A program made the translations under genes and the position numbers. Positions 38,608-46,876 of a stretch of DNA of 48,912 bases are shown one piece after another. The notes below the pieces were generated by a model. It searched no databases and was not told the DNA's origin. It saw nothing but the letters and a program-made list of their open reading frames with translations. The stretch's first letter is position 1. Every line of letters begins with the position of its first letter. Origin of the DNA: Siccirubricoccus soli (GTDB lineage: Bacteria > Pseudomonadota > Alphaproteobacteria > Acetobacterales > Acetobacteraceae); assembly GCF_024178315.1 (NCBI RefSeq), contig NZ_JAMZIK010000059.1, forward strand, positions 1-48,912, read 5' to 3'.

Positions 38608-39204
38608 TCAGGACCAGTGCCTGGCCACCGCGACCAGCACCGCGGCCGGCTCCTCCCCGATCCGCCGGAGCCGGTGCGGCAGGTGCCCGGCGAACTCGGC
38701 CGCATCCCCCGCCCGCAGCATCAGGCTGCGATCGGCGAAGGCCAGTTCCACATGGCCATGGAGGACATAGAGCAGCTCCTCCCCCTCATGTTCATGCGGC
38801 CCGTCCTCGGCGAATTCCGCGCCGAGATGGATGATGAAGGCGGCGAGCGGGGCGTCGCCGGCGGTCAGCGATTCCATGCCGTGCATGCCATGGCCCGGCG
38901 CGCTGCGCCGCCGCCGCGCGGCGCGGGTGATGCGCACCGCATCCTCCGGCAACGCCTCGCCCAGCAACTCCGCCACCGGCACGCCGAGCGCGGCGGAGAG
39001 CCGCAGCAGCGTGCCGACCGAAGGTGCCTTCCGGCCGCGCTCGAGGCGGGAGAGGAAGCCCTTGTCCAGCCCGACCGAAGTGGCCAGCGCGTCGAGCGTC
39101 ATGCCCCGCGCCAGGCGCAGGCGGCGAAGCTGCGGGCCGAGCACGCCGGCGCCGGACGGCGGTGCCTCCTCCTCCGCCGCGCGGCGGCGTGGCGGTGCGC
39201 TCAC
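38608..39204 (-). CDS. XRE-family regulator with C-terminal cupin domain
   Basis: A 198-residue one-component regulator. The helix-turn-helix is at about 26-80 (LRRLRLARGMTLDALATSVG, then LDKGFLSRLERGRKAPSVGT). The cupin sensor is at about 110-195 (HEHEGEELLYVLHGHVELAF, then LRAGDAAEFAGHLPHRLRR), including the His and Glu that could bind a metal or ligand. GTG 39204 overlaps the stop of the oxidoreductase gene (GTGA). Being the third gene of the MOSC-oxidoreductase operon, it probably controls that operon, perhaps through the palindrome at 40674-40689. The ligand is unknown. Confidence 0.85.
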   Translation of the reverse strand: MSAPPRRRAAEEEAPPSGAGVLGPQLRRLRLARGMTLDALATSVGLDKGFLSRLERGRKAPSVGTLLRLSAALGVPVAELLGEALPEDAVRITRAARRRRSAPGHGMHGMESLTAGDAPLAAFIIHLGAEFAEDGPHEHEGEELLYVLHGHVELAFADRSLMLRAGDAAEFAGHLPHRLRRIGEEPAAVLVAVARHWS

Positions 39205-40175
39205 AGGTCCAGGACCAAGCGCGGGCCGGCGCAGCCGGCGACGCAGGCCATCAGGTACTCGGCCCGTTCCTCCGGCTTCAGCACCCGGTCGCGGTGCAGC
39301 GGCGGGCCTTCCAGCCACCGCACCTTGCAGGCGCCGCAGATGCCGCCCTCGCAGGAGACCTCCACCGCCTCGCCCAGCGCCCGGATCGCCGGCAGCAGCG
39401 GCGCGCCGGCCGGCAACTCCGCGCTGGCGCCGCTCTTCGCCAGCACCAGGGTGAAGGGGCGGGCCTCCGGGTCGGGCGCCAGGGGGGGCGGGACGAAATG
39501 CTCGATATGCGCCCGGCCCGGCGGCCAGTCGCGCGTGGCGGCCTCGAAGGCCTCGATCAGCCCGTTGGGACCGCAGCAATAGGCGTGCAGCCCGGGGGCG
39601 GGCTCGCCCAGCAGATCGGCCAGGGCCGGGCGTGGTGTGCGGGAGGTGTCGTGCAGCGCCGTTCCCGCCGGCAGCTGCGCCGGCAGGGGCAGGGCGCCGC
39701 GATGCAGCAGGTGCAGCGTGTAGCTGCCCCCTGCCCGCTCCAGCGCCGCCGCCATGCCGAGGAAGGGGGTGACGCCGATGCCGCCGGCGATGAAGACGTG
39801 CCGCGTGGCCGCCGGCGCCAGCGGGAAGGTGCAGCGCGGCAGGGAGACGCCAATCTCCGCCCCCTCGGCCAACGCATCATGCAGCCAGAGCGAGCCGCCG
39901 CGCCCCGCCGCCTCCCGCTTCACCGCCACCACATAGCGGTCCTGCTGCGCCGGGTCGCCGCAGAGCGAATAGGCGCGGACCATCCCGTTCGGCAGGTGCA
40001 GGTCGATATGCGCGCCGGGCTTCTGCCGCGGCAGGGGCCAGCCCTCCGGGTCCATCAGCACGAGGCGGCGGATCCCCGGCCCGGCCGGCGCTGCCCCCCG
40101 CACCACCGTCCTGATCAGCTTGGCGGCGGCGGGCCGCTTCGGCCCTTCGGCGCTCCGGTTCCCAGGCTGCGTCAT
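39201..40175 (-). CDS. PDR/VanB-type ferredoxin-containing oxidoreductase
   Basis: A 324-residue reductase passing electrons from NAD(P)H via flavin to a 2Fe-2S cluster. The flavin part has MVRAYSLCGDPA (R-x-Y-S) near residue 68; the nucleotide part has FIAGGIGVTPFLGMA and YCCGPNGLIEAFE; the C-terminal plant-type 2Fe-2S domain has CEGGICGACKVRWLEG with a last Cys in CVAGC. Usual partners are Rieske oxygenases, but none is here. Its ATG overlaps the MOSC gene stop (ATGA), so it probably serves the MOSC protein; MOSC and such reductases are fused in one chain in other bacteria. Confidence 0.9.
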   Translation of the reverse strand: MTQPGNRSAEGPKRPAAAKLIRTVVRGAAPAGPGIRRLVLMDPEGWPLPRQKPGAHIDLHLPNGMVRAYSLCGDPAQQDRYVVAVKREAAGRGGSLWLHDALAEGAEIGVSLPRCTFPLAPAATRHVFIAGGIGVTPFLGMAAALERAGGSYTLHLLHRGALPLPAQLPAGTALHDTSRTPRPALADLLGEPAPGLHAYCCGPNGLIEAFEAATRDWPPGRAHIEHFVPPPLAPDPEARPFTLVLAKSGASAELPAGAPLLPAIRALGEAVEVSCEGGICGACKVRWLEGPPLHRDRVLKPEERAEYLMACVAGCAGPRLVLDL

Positions 40176-40657
40176 TCGGGCCGGATGGCGTCGCCCACCC
40201 GCACCACGCCGCCTTCCAGGATGCGGCAATTGAGGCCGGAGCGGTTGATCATCGGGTCGAAGACCGGCTTCTCCAAAATCTCCTCGATATGCCGGCAGGG
40301 AACGGAAAGCCGCGTCGCCTCCAGCAGGCAGGGGCCGAGGCGGAAGCGGCGGCCGACGAGGTGCGTCAGCGGCACGCCGCGCGTGGTAACGTTGCGGCGG
40401 TGCTCCTCCGGCAGCAGCTCGATGCCGTGGTCGCGGCGGATGCACTCCAGCGCCTCCTCCTCGAAGAGGGTGATCTGGCGGCCTTCTTCCGGCTTCGCGG
40501 AATAGAAGCCTTCCTCGATCCCCAGCATGTAGCGGTCGCCCTCGATCCCGCGCCCGGCGACCAGGGTGATGGCCTCCTGCGCCCGCATGGGCAGGAAGGC
40601 GCGGGCGGTGATGTGGAGATGGGCGACGACGCCGAGCCAGCTGGGGGTGACGGGCAT
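40172..40657 (-). CDS. MOSC-domain protein (YiiM-like molybdenum enzyme)
   Basis: A 161-residue MOSC (Moco sulfurase C-terminal) domain protein. Landmarks: GRGIEGDRYMLG at about 36-46, EEHRRNVTTRGVPLTHLVGR at about 84-103, and RLSVPCRHIEEIL, whose Cys 121 matches the molybdenum-binding Cys of YiiM and mARC proteins, then GLNCRILEGGVVRVGDAI. Known relatives reduce N-hydroxylated compounds with electrons from a flavin/iron-sulfur reductase, which here is the next gene. Ribosome binding site GGGAGC 6 nt before ATG 40657. First gene of a three-gene, start-stop-overlapped operon; a perfect palindrome lies 16 bp upstream. Confidence 0.87.
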   Translation of the reverse strand: MPVTPSWLGVVAHLHITARAFLPMRAQEAITLVAGRGIEGDRYMLGIEEGFYSAKPEEGRQITLFEEEALECIRRDHGIELLPEEHRRNVTTRGVPLTHLVGRRFRLGPCLLEATRLSVPCRHIEEILEKPVFDPMINRSGLNCRILEGGVVRVGDAIRPE

Positions 40658-40673
40658 GATTTGCTCCCGATTT

Positions 40674-40689
40674 GGGCAACATGTTGCCC
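40674..40689. promoter_or_regulatory. Perfect 16-bp palindrome, candidate operator
   Basis: GGGCAACATGTTGCCC is a perfect inverted repeat 16 bp before the MOSC start and about 180 bp before the divergent TRAP gene. Such a site could be bound by a dimer of the XRE-cupin regulator encoded by the third gene of the operon. Binding is inferred from position only. Confidence 0.5.
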
Positions 40690-40737
40690 GACGGACAGCC
40701 GGATGCCACGCCGTGGCCGGGGATGCAAGGGCTTGCC

Positions 40738-40825
40738 GCTGGCATCCGGCGTGCCGCGGGCTGGCGTCCGCCTGGCTGCGGGTTGGCACCCGCCTTGCCG
40801 CGGGTTGGCACCCGCCTTGCTGTGG
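40738..40825 (+). repeat. Four tandem 22-bp repeats before the TRAP receptor gene
   Basis: Units start at 40738, 40760, 40782 and 40804. Each has the pattern g(c/t)tggc, then a variable part with ccgcctt or similar, ending gcgg or gtgg. Units 3 and 4 differ at only two bases; units 1 and 2 are more diverged. Twenty-two bp is close to two helical turns, so each unit would present the same DNA face. The array ends 46 bp before the TRAP gene start. Confidence 0.75.
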
Positions 40826-40871
40826 ATCAGCGGAGCGCGCCGGGCCGGGCCGGCCGCAGGAGACCCACGCC

Positions 40872-41969
40872 ATGCACCGCCGCCTTTTCGCCGCCGCCGC
40901 CGCGGCTCCGCTCTCCGTCGCCGGAGGGCTTGCCGCCCCCGCTCTGGCGCAGAGCCTGCCGGAGATCCGCTGGCGGCTGACCAGCAGCTTCCCCCGCACC
41001 CTCGACATCACCTACTCGACCAGCGAGTACATGTGCCGCGCGGTCAGCGACATCACCGATGGCCGCTTCCGCATCCAGCCCTTCCCGTCCGGGGAACTGG
41101 TGCCGGGGCTGCAGGCCATGGATGCGGTGCAGTCCGGCAGCGTGGAGATGGCGCATACCGGCGGGCTGTTCTTCACCGGCAAGAACGCGGCGCTCGCCTT
41201 CTCCACCACCGTGCCCTTCATGCTGAACGTGCGGCAGCAGCATGCCTGGTTCTTCCATGGCGGCGGCAACGAGATGCTGAATGCCGTCTACAGGGATTTC
41301 AACATCCACGCCCTGCCCTGCGGCAATACCGGCAACCAGATGGGCGGCTGGTTCAGGAAGGAGATCAGGACCGCCGAGGATCTGCGCGGGCTGAAATTCC
41401 GCGTCGCCGGCCTCGCCGGCAATGTCATGCAGAAGGTCGGCGTGGTACCGCAGCAGATCGCGCCCGGTGACATCTACCCGGCGCTGGAGCGCGGCACCAT
41501 CGACGGCGTCGAGTATATCGGCCCCTATGACGACGCCAAGCTCGGCTTCAACAAGGTGGCGCGGTACTACTACTATCCGGGCTGGGGCGAGGGCGGCGCC
41601 ATCTTCCACGCCTATGTGAACCTGCAGAAATTCCAGGAGCTACCACCCGCCTACCGCGCCGCCATCGAGACCGCCTGCACCGCCGCGACCAATTGGATGC
41701 TGGCGCAATACGACTGGAAGAATGTGGAGGCCATGTACCGGCTGGTGGCCGAGGGCGTGCAGCTCCGCCAGTTTCCCAATGAGGTGATCGATACGCTCTA
41801 CCGCGCGACCCAGGAGGTGTTCGCCGAGCAATCCGCCGCCAACCCGCAATTCAAGGCGATCCTCGAAAGCCAGACAGCCTTCCGGGACCGGCATTTCGCC
41901 TATCACCAGGTCTCCGACTACGCCTTCGACAGCATGATGCTGCGGCTGCGGCGGCAGCAGGGCAGGTAA
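40872..41969 (+). CDS. TRAP transporter substrate-binding protein (DctP type)
   Basis: A 365-residue periplasmic receptor. The signal is MHRRLFAAAAAAPLSVAGGL then AAPALAQ. The DctP fold shows WRLTSSFPRTLDITYSTSEY, PFPSGELVPGLQAMDAVQSG, DLRGLKFRVAGLAGNVMQKV (with the conserved ligand-binding Arg) and ALERGTIDGVEYIGPYDDAK. It resembles the 2-oxoacid/lactate-type (TakP-like) receptors. ATG 40872 is preceded by AGGAG. The membrane parts DctQ and DctM are absent, so it is an orphan receptor here. It is divergent from the MOSC operon across the palindrome and the tandem repeats, hinting at joint control. Confidence 0.92.
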   Translation: MHRRLFAAAAAAPLSVAGGLAAPALAQSLPEIRWRLTSSFPRTLDITYSTSEYMCRAVSDITDGRFRIQPFPSGELVPGLQAMDAVQSGSVEMAHTGGLFFTGKNAALAFSTTVPFMLNVRQQHAWFFHGGGNEMLNAVYRDFNIHALPCGNTGNQMGGWFRKEIRTAEDLRGLKFRVAGLAGNVMQKVGVVPQQIAPGDIYPALERGTIDGVEYIGPYDDAKLGFNKVARYYYYPGWGEGGAIFHAYVNLQKFQELPPAYRAAIETACTAATNWMLAQYDWKNVEAMYRLVAEGVQLRQFPNEVIDTLYRATQEVFAEQSAANPQFKAILESQTAFRDRHFAYHQVSDYAFDSMMLRLRRQQGR

Positions 41970-42142
41970 CTCGTTGTCGCGTTTTGTGGCTTGCGCCACG
42001 GGCGCGATCTCCGCTCCAATATCCCCGTCCAAGGATAAGCCCCGGCCGGCCAGGCCAGGGGCGGCAGGGATGGGGAGGCGGCAGTATGGTCCTTTCGGGC
42101 CGGCCCACCTGGGCGCACATATCGCGCCGGGCGGTTTGAATC

Positions 42143-42908
42143 GTGGCGCTGCTTGAGGTCGAGGATGTGGTGGTGCGCTTCGGCGGCGTCACCGCCGTGG
42201 CCGGCGTCTCCTTCACGGTCGAGGACCGGCAGATCTGCGGGCTGATCGGCCCGAACGGCGCCGGCAAGACCACCCTCTTCAACGTCATCAGCGGCATCTA
42301 CCGCCCCAGCGAAGGCCGGGTGCGCTTCGCCGGGGAGGTGGCAACCGGCCAGCCCCGCCACCGCATGGCGCCGCTCGGCCTCGGCCGCACCTTCCAGAAC
42401 CTGGCGCTGTTCCGCAGCATGAGCGTGCGGGAGAATGTGCTGGCCGGCGCCCATTCCGGGGGACGGAGCGGCTTCCTCGCCAATGCGCTGCGCCTGCCCG
42501 CGGCGCGTCGGGAGGAGCGGGAAGCGGCGACCCAGGCGGCGCTGCTGCTCGCCCTGCTGGAGCTGGATGCGGTGGCGGATGTGCCGGTGGCCGCCCTGCC
42601 CTTCGGCACCCAGAAGCGCGTGGAAATGGCCCGCGCCCTGATCTCCCGCCCCAAGCTGCTGCTGCTGGACGAGCCGGCCGGCGGACTGAACCATGGCGAG
42701 GTGGATGCGCTGGCGGCGCTGCTGCGGGATGTGCGCGCCCGCTTCCACTGCGCCATCCTGCTGGTCGAGCACCACATGAACCTCGTCATGCGTGTCTCCG
42801 ACAAGGTGGTGGCGCTGGATTTCGGCCGGAAGATCGCCGATGGCACGCCGGAAGAGGTGCGCAGCGACCCGGAAGTGATCCGCGCCTATCTCGGCGATGG
42901 GGGCGAGC

Positions 42909-42925
<17 letters not shown>
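42143..42925 (+). CDS. livG: Branched-chain amino-acid ABC transporter ATPase LivG
   Basis: A 260-residue ATPase on the inner face of the membrane. GTG 42143 begins LLEVEDVVVRFGGVTAVAGV; Walker A is IGPNGAGKTTLFNVISG; the LivG insertion LGRTFQNLALFRSMSV is present. The signature region is degenerate (LPFGTQKRVEMARAL, where the usual LSYGxQR occurs), and Walker B is LLLLDEPAGGLNHGE. First gene of livG-F-H-M-K-K. Its end overlaps livF by 17 bp. The true substrate may be another small amide or amino acid, as this family is broad. Confidence 0.92.
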
Positions 42926-43619
<694 letters not shown>

Positions 43620-43687
43620 GGCTGTCCGATGACCGGAGCATCGCAGATGCGGAAATCCCAATCAGCCGGCGCTGGCGGAGCATAGGC

Positions 43688-44560
43688 ATGGATGGATTGG
43701 CGCACCAGATCGTCGCCGGCATCGCCACGGGCGGCATCTACGCCGCCGTCTCCCTCGCCCTGGTGATGATCTACCAGGCGACGCACCATGTGAACTTCGC
43801 GCAGGGGGAGATGGCGACCCTCTCCACCTTCATCGCCTGGAGCATGATCGAGGCGGGCATTCCCTACTGGGTCGCCTTCTTCGCCACCATCGCCATCTCC
43901 TTCGTCATCGGCGCAGCGGTGGAGCGCCTGCTCATGCGGCCGGTGCAGAATGCGCCGGTGCTGACCCATGTCGGCGTCTTCATCGGCCTGCTGCTCATCG
44001 TCGGCAACGCCACGGGCTGGATCTTCGGCTATACGACGAAGCTCTTCCCGACACCCTTCGAGAGCGACAAGCCGCTGCTCGGCGGGCTGGTCTCGGCGCA
44101 TGAGCTGGGCAGCACGGCGGTGACGCTGGCCGTGCTCAGCCTCGTCTATCTCTTCTTCCGCCACACCCGGCTCGGCCTCGCCATGCGCGCGGCGGCTTAC
44201 AACCCGCGCTCGGCGCGGCTGGTCGGCATCCGTGTCGGCTGGATGCTGGCGCTGGGCTGGGGGCTGGCGGCGGCGATCGGCGCGGTCGCCGGCATGATGG
44301 TGGCGCCGGTGGTGTTCCTCGACCCCACCATGATGCTCGGCATCCTGCTCTACGCCTTCGCCGGCGCGCTGCTCGGCGGCATCGACAACCCCTCGGGCGC
44401 CGTCATCGGCGGCTTCGCGGTGGGGGTGCTGGAGAATCTGGCCGGCGCCTATGTGGTCGGCACCGAGCTCAAGCTGACGGTGGCGCTGGCCATCATCATC
44501 GGCGTCCTCGTTGTGAAGCCCTCCGGCCTGTTCGGCCGGGTGGTGATGAGCCGGGTATGA
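43688..44560 (+). CDS. livH: Branched-chain amino-acid ABC transporter permease LivH
   Basis: A 290-residue membrane protein with about eight helices. Landmarks: IVAGIATGGIYAAVSLALVM at the start, HVNFAQGEMATLSTFIAWSM (the LivH FAQGE segment), VERLLMRPVQNAPVLT and the EAA-like AMRAAAYNPRSARLVGIRVG, which contacts the ATPase. It lies 68 bp after livF and 10 bp before livM. Confidence 0.93.
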   Translation: MDGLAHQIVAGIATGGIYAAVSLALVMIYQATHHVNFAQGEMATLSTFIAWSMIEAGIPYWVAFFATIAISFVIGAAVERLLMRPVQNAPVLTHVGVFIGLLLIVGNATGWIFGYTTKLFPTPFESDKPLLGGLVSAHELGSTAVTLAVLSLVYLFFRHTRLGLAMRAAAYNPRSARLVGIRVGWMLALGWGLAAAIGAVAGMMVAPVVFLDPTMMLGILLYAFAGALLGGIDNPSGAVIGGFAVGVLENLAGAYVVGTELKLTVALAIIIGVLVVKPSGLFGRVVMSRV

Positions 44561-44570
44561 GGAGAGCGGG

Positions 44571-45578
44571 ATGAGCGCCACGGACCGCATCGCCCTGCCG
44601 CTCCGCCGGCCCGCCACCGCCCTCGCCGCCTGGCAGCGCAGCGCGTTGGTGCTGGCCGGGCTGGCCGCAGCGCTGGCGCCGCTCTGGCTGCTGGAGAGCT
44701 TCCACCTCTTCCAGCTCACCATGGCGGTCATCATGGCGCTGGCGGTGCTCGGGCTGAACATCGTCACCGGCTACAATGGCCAGATCAGCCTGGGCCATGG
44801 CGCCTTCTTCGCGGTCGGCGCCTATGCCACCGCCATATTGATGTCGCATCTGGACTGGTCCTTCTGGGCGACGCTGCCGGTCTCGGCCGTGGTCTGCGGC
44901 CTCATCGGCTATGGCGTCGGCTTCCCGGCGCTCAGGCTCGGCGGGCTCTATCTGGCGCTGACCACCTTCTCGCTTGCCGTCGCGGTGCCGCAGATCCTCA
45001 AGCACAAATCCATCGAGGGCTGGACCGGCGGCGTGCAGGGCCTGTTCCTGGTGAAGCCGGACCCGCCCGCCTTCCTGCCGCTGACGCCGGACCAGTGGAT
45101 GTACTGCATGGCGCTGATCGTCTCGAGCGTGTGTTTCCTCCTCGCCTGGAACCTCATCCGTGGCCGCATCGGCCGCGCCCTGATGGCAACGCGGGACCAT
45201 CCGATCGCCGCCGAGGCGATGGGCATGGACATCGCCGCGCTGAAAACCCAGGCCTTCGCCGTCAGCGCGATGATCACCGGCCTCGCCGGCTCCCTCTCCG
45301 CCGTCGCGGTGGAATATGTGGCGCCGGACAGCTTCAGCTTCGCGCTCTCCATCAACCTCTTCGTCGGCATGGTGGTAGGCGGCGTCGCCTCCATCCTCGG
45401 CTCGCTCTTCGGCGGGCTCTTCGTGCTCTTCGTGCCGAACATCGCGGAGGCGATCAGCAAGGCGGCGCCGGGCGTGATCTACGGCGTCATCCTCATTGCC
45501 TTCCTCTTCCTGCTGCCGGATGGCTTTGCCGGGCTGCTGCGCCGCCTGGCCGCCAGGCTGCGCCGTGCCTCGCCCTGA
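44571..45578 (+). CDS. livM: Branched-chain amino-acid ABC transporter permease LivM
   Basis: A 335-residue membrane protein. The LivM hallmarks LNIVTGYNGQISLGHGAFFA and AVGAYATAIL lie near residues 60-85; FPALRLGGLYLALTTFSLAV follows; the coupling loop is GRALMATRDHPIAAEAMGMD. Pairs with LivH. The ribosome binding site GAGAGCGGG precedes ATG 44571. About 20 bp before the first binding-protein gene. Confidence 0.93.
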   Translation: MSATDRIALPLRRPATALAAWQRSALVLAGLAAALAPLWLLESFHLFQLTMAVIMALAVLGLNIVTGYNGQISLGHGAFFAVGAYATAILMSHLDWSFWATLPVSAVVCGLIGYGVGFPALRLGGLYLALTTFSLAVAVPQILKHKSIEGWTGGVQGLFLVKPDPPAFLPLTPDQWMYCMALIVSSVCFLLAWNLIRGRIGRALMATRDHPIAAEAMGMDIAALKTQAFAVSAMITGLAGSLSAVAVEYVAPDSFSFALSINLFVGMVVGGVASILGSLFGGLFVLFVPNIAEAISKAAPGVIYGVILIAFLFLLPDGFAGLLRRLAARLRRASP

Positions 45579-45599
45579 CCCTGATAGGAGATTCCCCTG

Positions 45600-46808
45600 A
45601 TGCGCCTGAACCGCCGTGCCCTGCTCCTCGGCACAGCCGGCAGCCTTGCCCTGCCGCAGCTTGCCCCGGCCCAGGAGGCGCCGGGGGTGACGGCGACGGA
45701 GATCCGCATCGGCAGCACCAATGCGCTGTCCGGCCCGGCCTCGGCCTATTCCGTCATCACCAAGGGCCTCGCCGCCATGTTCAGGCGGGTGAACGACCAG
45801 GGCGGCATCGCCGGGCGGCAGATCAACTTCATCGCCTATGACGATGGCTACCAGCCGCCCCGCACGCTGGAGCAGACCCGGCGGCTGGTGGAGCAGGACC
45901 GCGTCGCCTTCCTGTTCAACCAGCTCGGCACGCCGACCAACAGCGCGATCCACCGCTATGTGAACCAGCGGAAGATCCCGCATCTGTTCCTGGCCACCGG
46001 CGCCGACAAATGGGCCAATCCGCGGGAATACCCCTGGACCATCGGCTGGCAGCCCAGCTACCGGACCGAGGCACAGATCTACGCCAAGTACCTGCTGGAG
46101 CAGAAGCCGAACACGAAGCTCGGCCTGCTCTATCAGAACGACGATTTCGGCAAGGACTATGTGAACGGCGTCCGCGACGTGCTCGGCCCGCGCTTCGACG
46201 CCATGGTCAAGCTCGCCAGCCATGAGGCGACGGACCCGACCATCGACAGCCAGATCGTCTCCCTGCAGGCCGCCGGCTGCGACGCCCTGATCTGCGGCAT
46301 CATCCCGCGCTTCGCGGCGCAGGCCATCCGCCGGGTCTTCGACATCGGCTGGAAGCCGATGATGTTCATGACCAATGTCTCGGTCTCGGTCGGCACCGTC
46401 ATGCAGCCGGCGGGGCTGGAGAAGGGTGTCGGCCTGCTTACCTCGGACTACCGCAAGGACCAGTCCGACCCCGCCTGGGCGGATGACCCGGGCATGAAGG
46501 AGTGGCGCGACTTCATGCGCCGCTACGTGCCGGATGGCGAGCTGGGCGACAACAACTACACCTACGCCTACGGGGTGGGCAGCACCATGCTGCAGGTGCT
46601 GAAGCAGTGTGGCAACGACTTCAGCCGGGAGAATGTGATGCGCCAGGCGACGAATATCGCGCCGATGGACATCGCCACCCTGCTGCCCGGGGTGAAGGTG
46701 CAGAGCCAGCCGCGCAACTACAACGTCATTCGCCAGATGCAGCTGCAGCGCTGGAACGGCCGCGCCTGGGAACGCTTCGGCGGGGTCATCGAAGGGGCGA
46801 ATGTCTGA
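45600..46808 (+). CDS. Branched-chain amino-acid-type ABC substrate-binding protein, first of a pair
   Basis: A 402-residue periplasmic receptor (Peripla_BP_6, LivK-like). The signal sequence MRLNRRALLLGTAGSLALPQ has a twin-Arg-like RR and is probably cleaved after PAQ. Then VTATEIRIGSTNALSGPASA (typical start) and LVEQDRVAFLFNQLGTPTNS. It lies 21 bp after livM (ribosome binding site TAGGAGA). The next gene is a close paralogue, so the pair arose by tandem duplication and may widen the range of substrates. Confidence 0.92.
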   Translation: MRLNRRALLLGTAGSLALPQLAPAQEAPGVTATEIRIGSTNALSGPASAYSVITKGLAAMFRRVNDQGGIAGRQINFIAYDDGYQPPRTLEQTRRLVEQDRVAFLFNQLGTPTNSAIHRYVNQRKIPHLFLATGADKWANPREYPWTIGWQPSYRTEAQIYAKYLLEQKPNTKLGLLYQNDDFGKDYVNGVRDVLGPRFDAMVKLASHEATDPTIDSQIVSLQAAGCDALICGIIPRFAAQAIRRVFDIGWKPMMFMTNVSVSVGTVMQPAGLEKGVGLLTSDYRKDQSDPAWADDPGMKEWRDFMRRYVPDGELGDNNYTYAYGVGSTMLQVLKQCGNDFSRENVMRQATNIAPMDIATLLPGVKVQSQPRNYNVIRQMQLQRWNGRAWERFGGVIEGANV

Positions 46809-46876
46809 GGCATCGCCCGCCACGGAGAACGACAACAGCCGGGAAGACGCTCAACGACAGAAGGGGAAGGAAGCCG

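Noticed and set aside
40738-40825. CRISPR array
   Set aside because: The units are directly joined with no spacers, and no cas genes are present. It is a plain tandem repeat.
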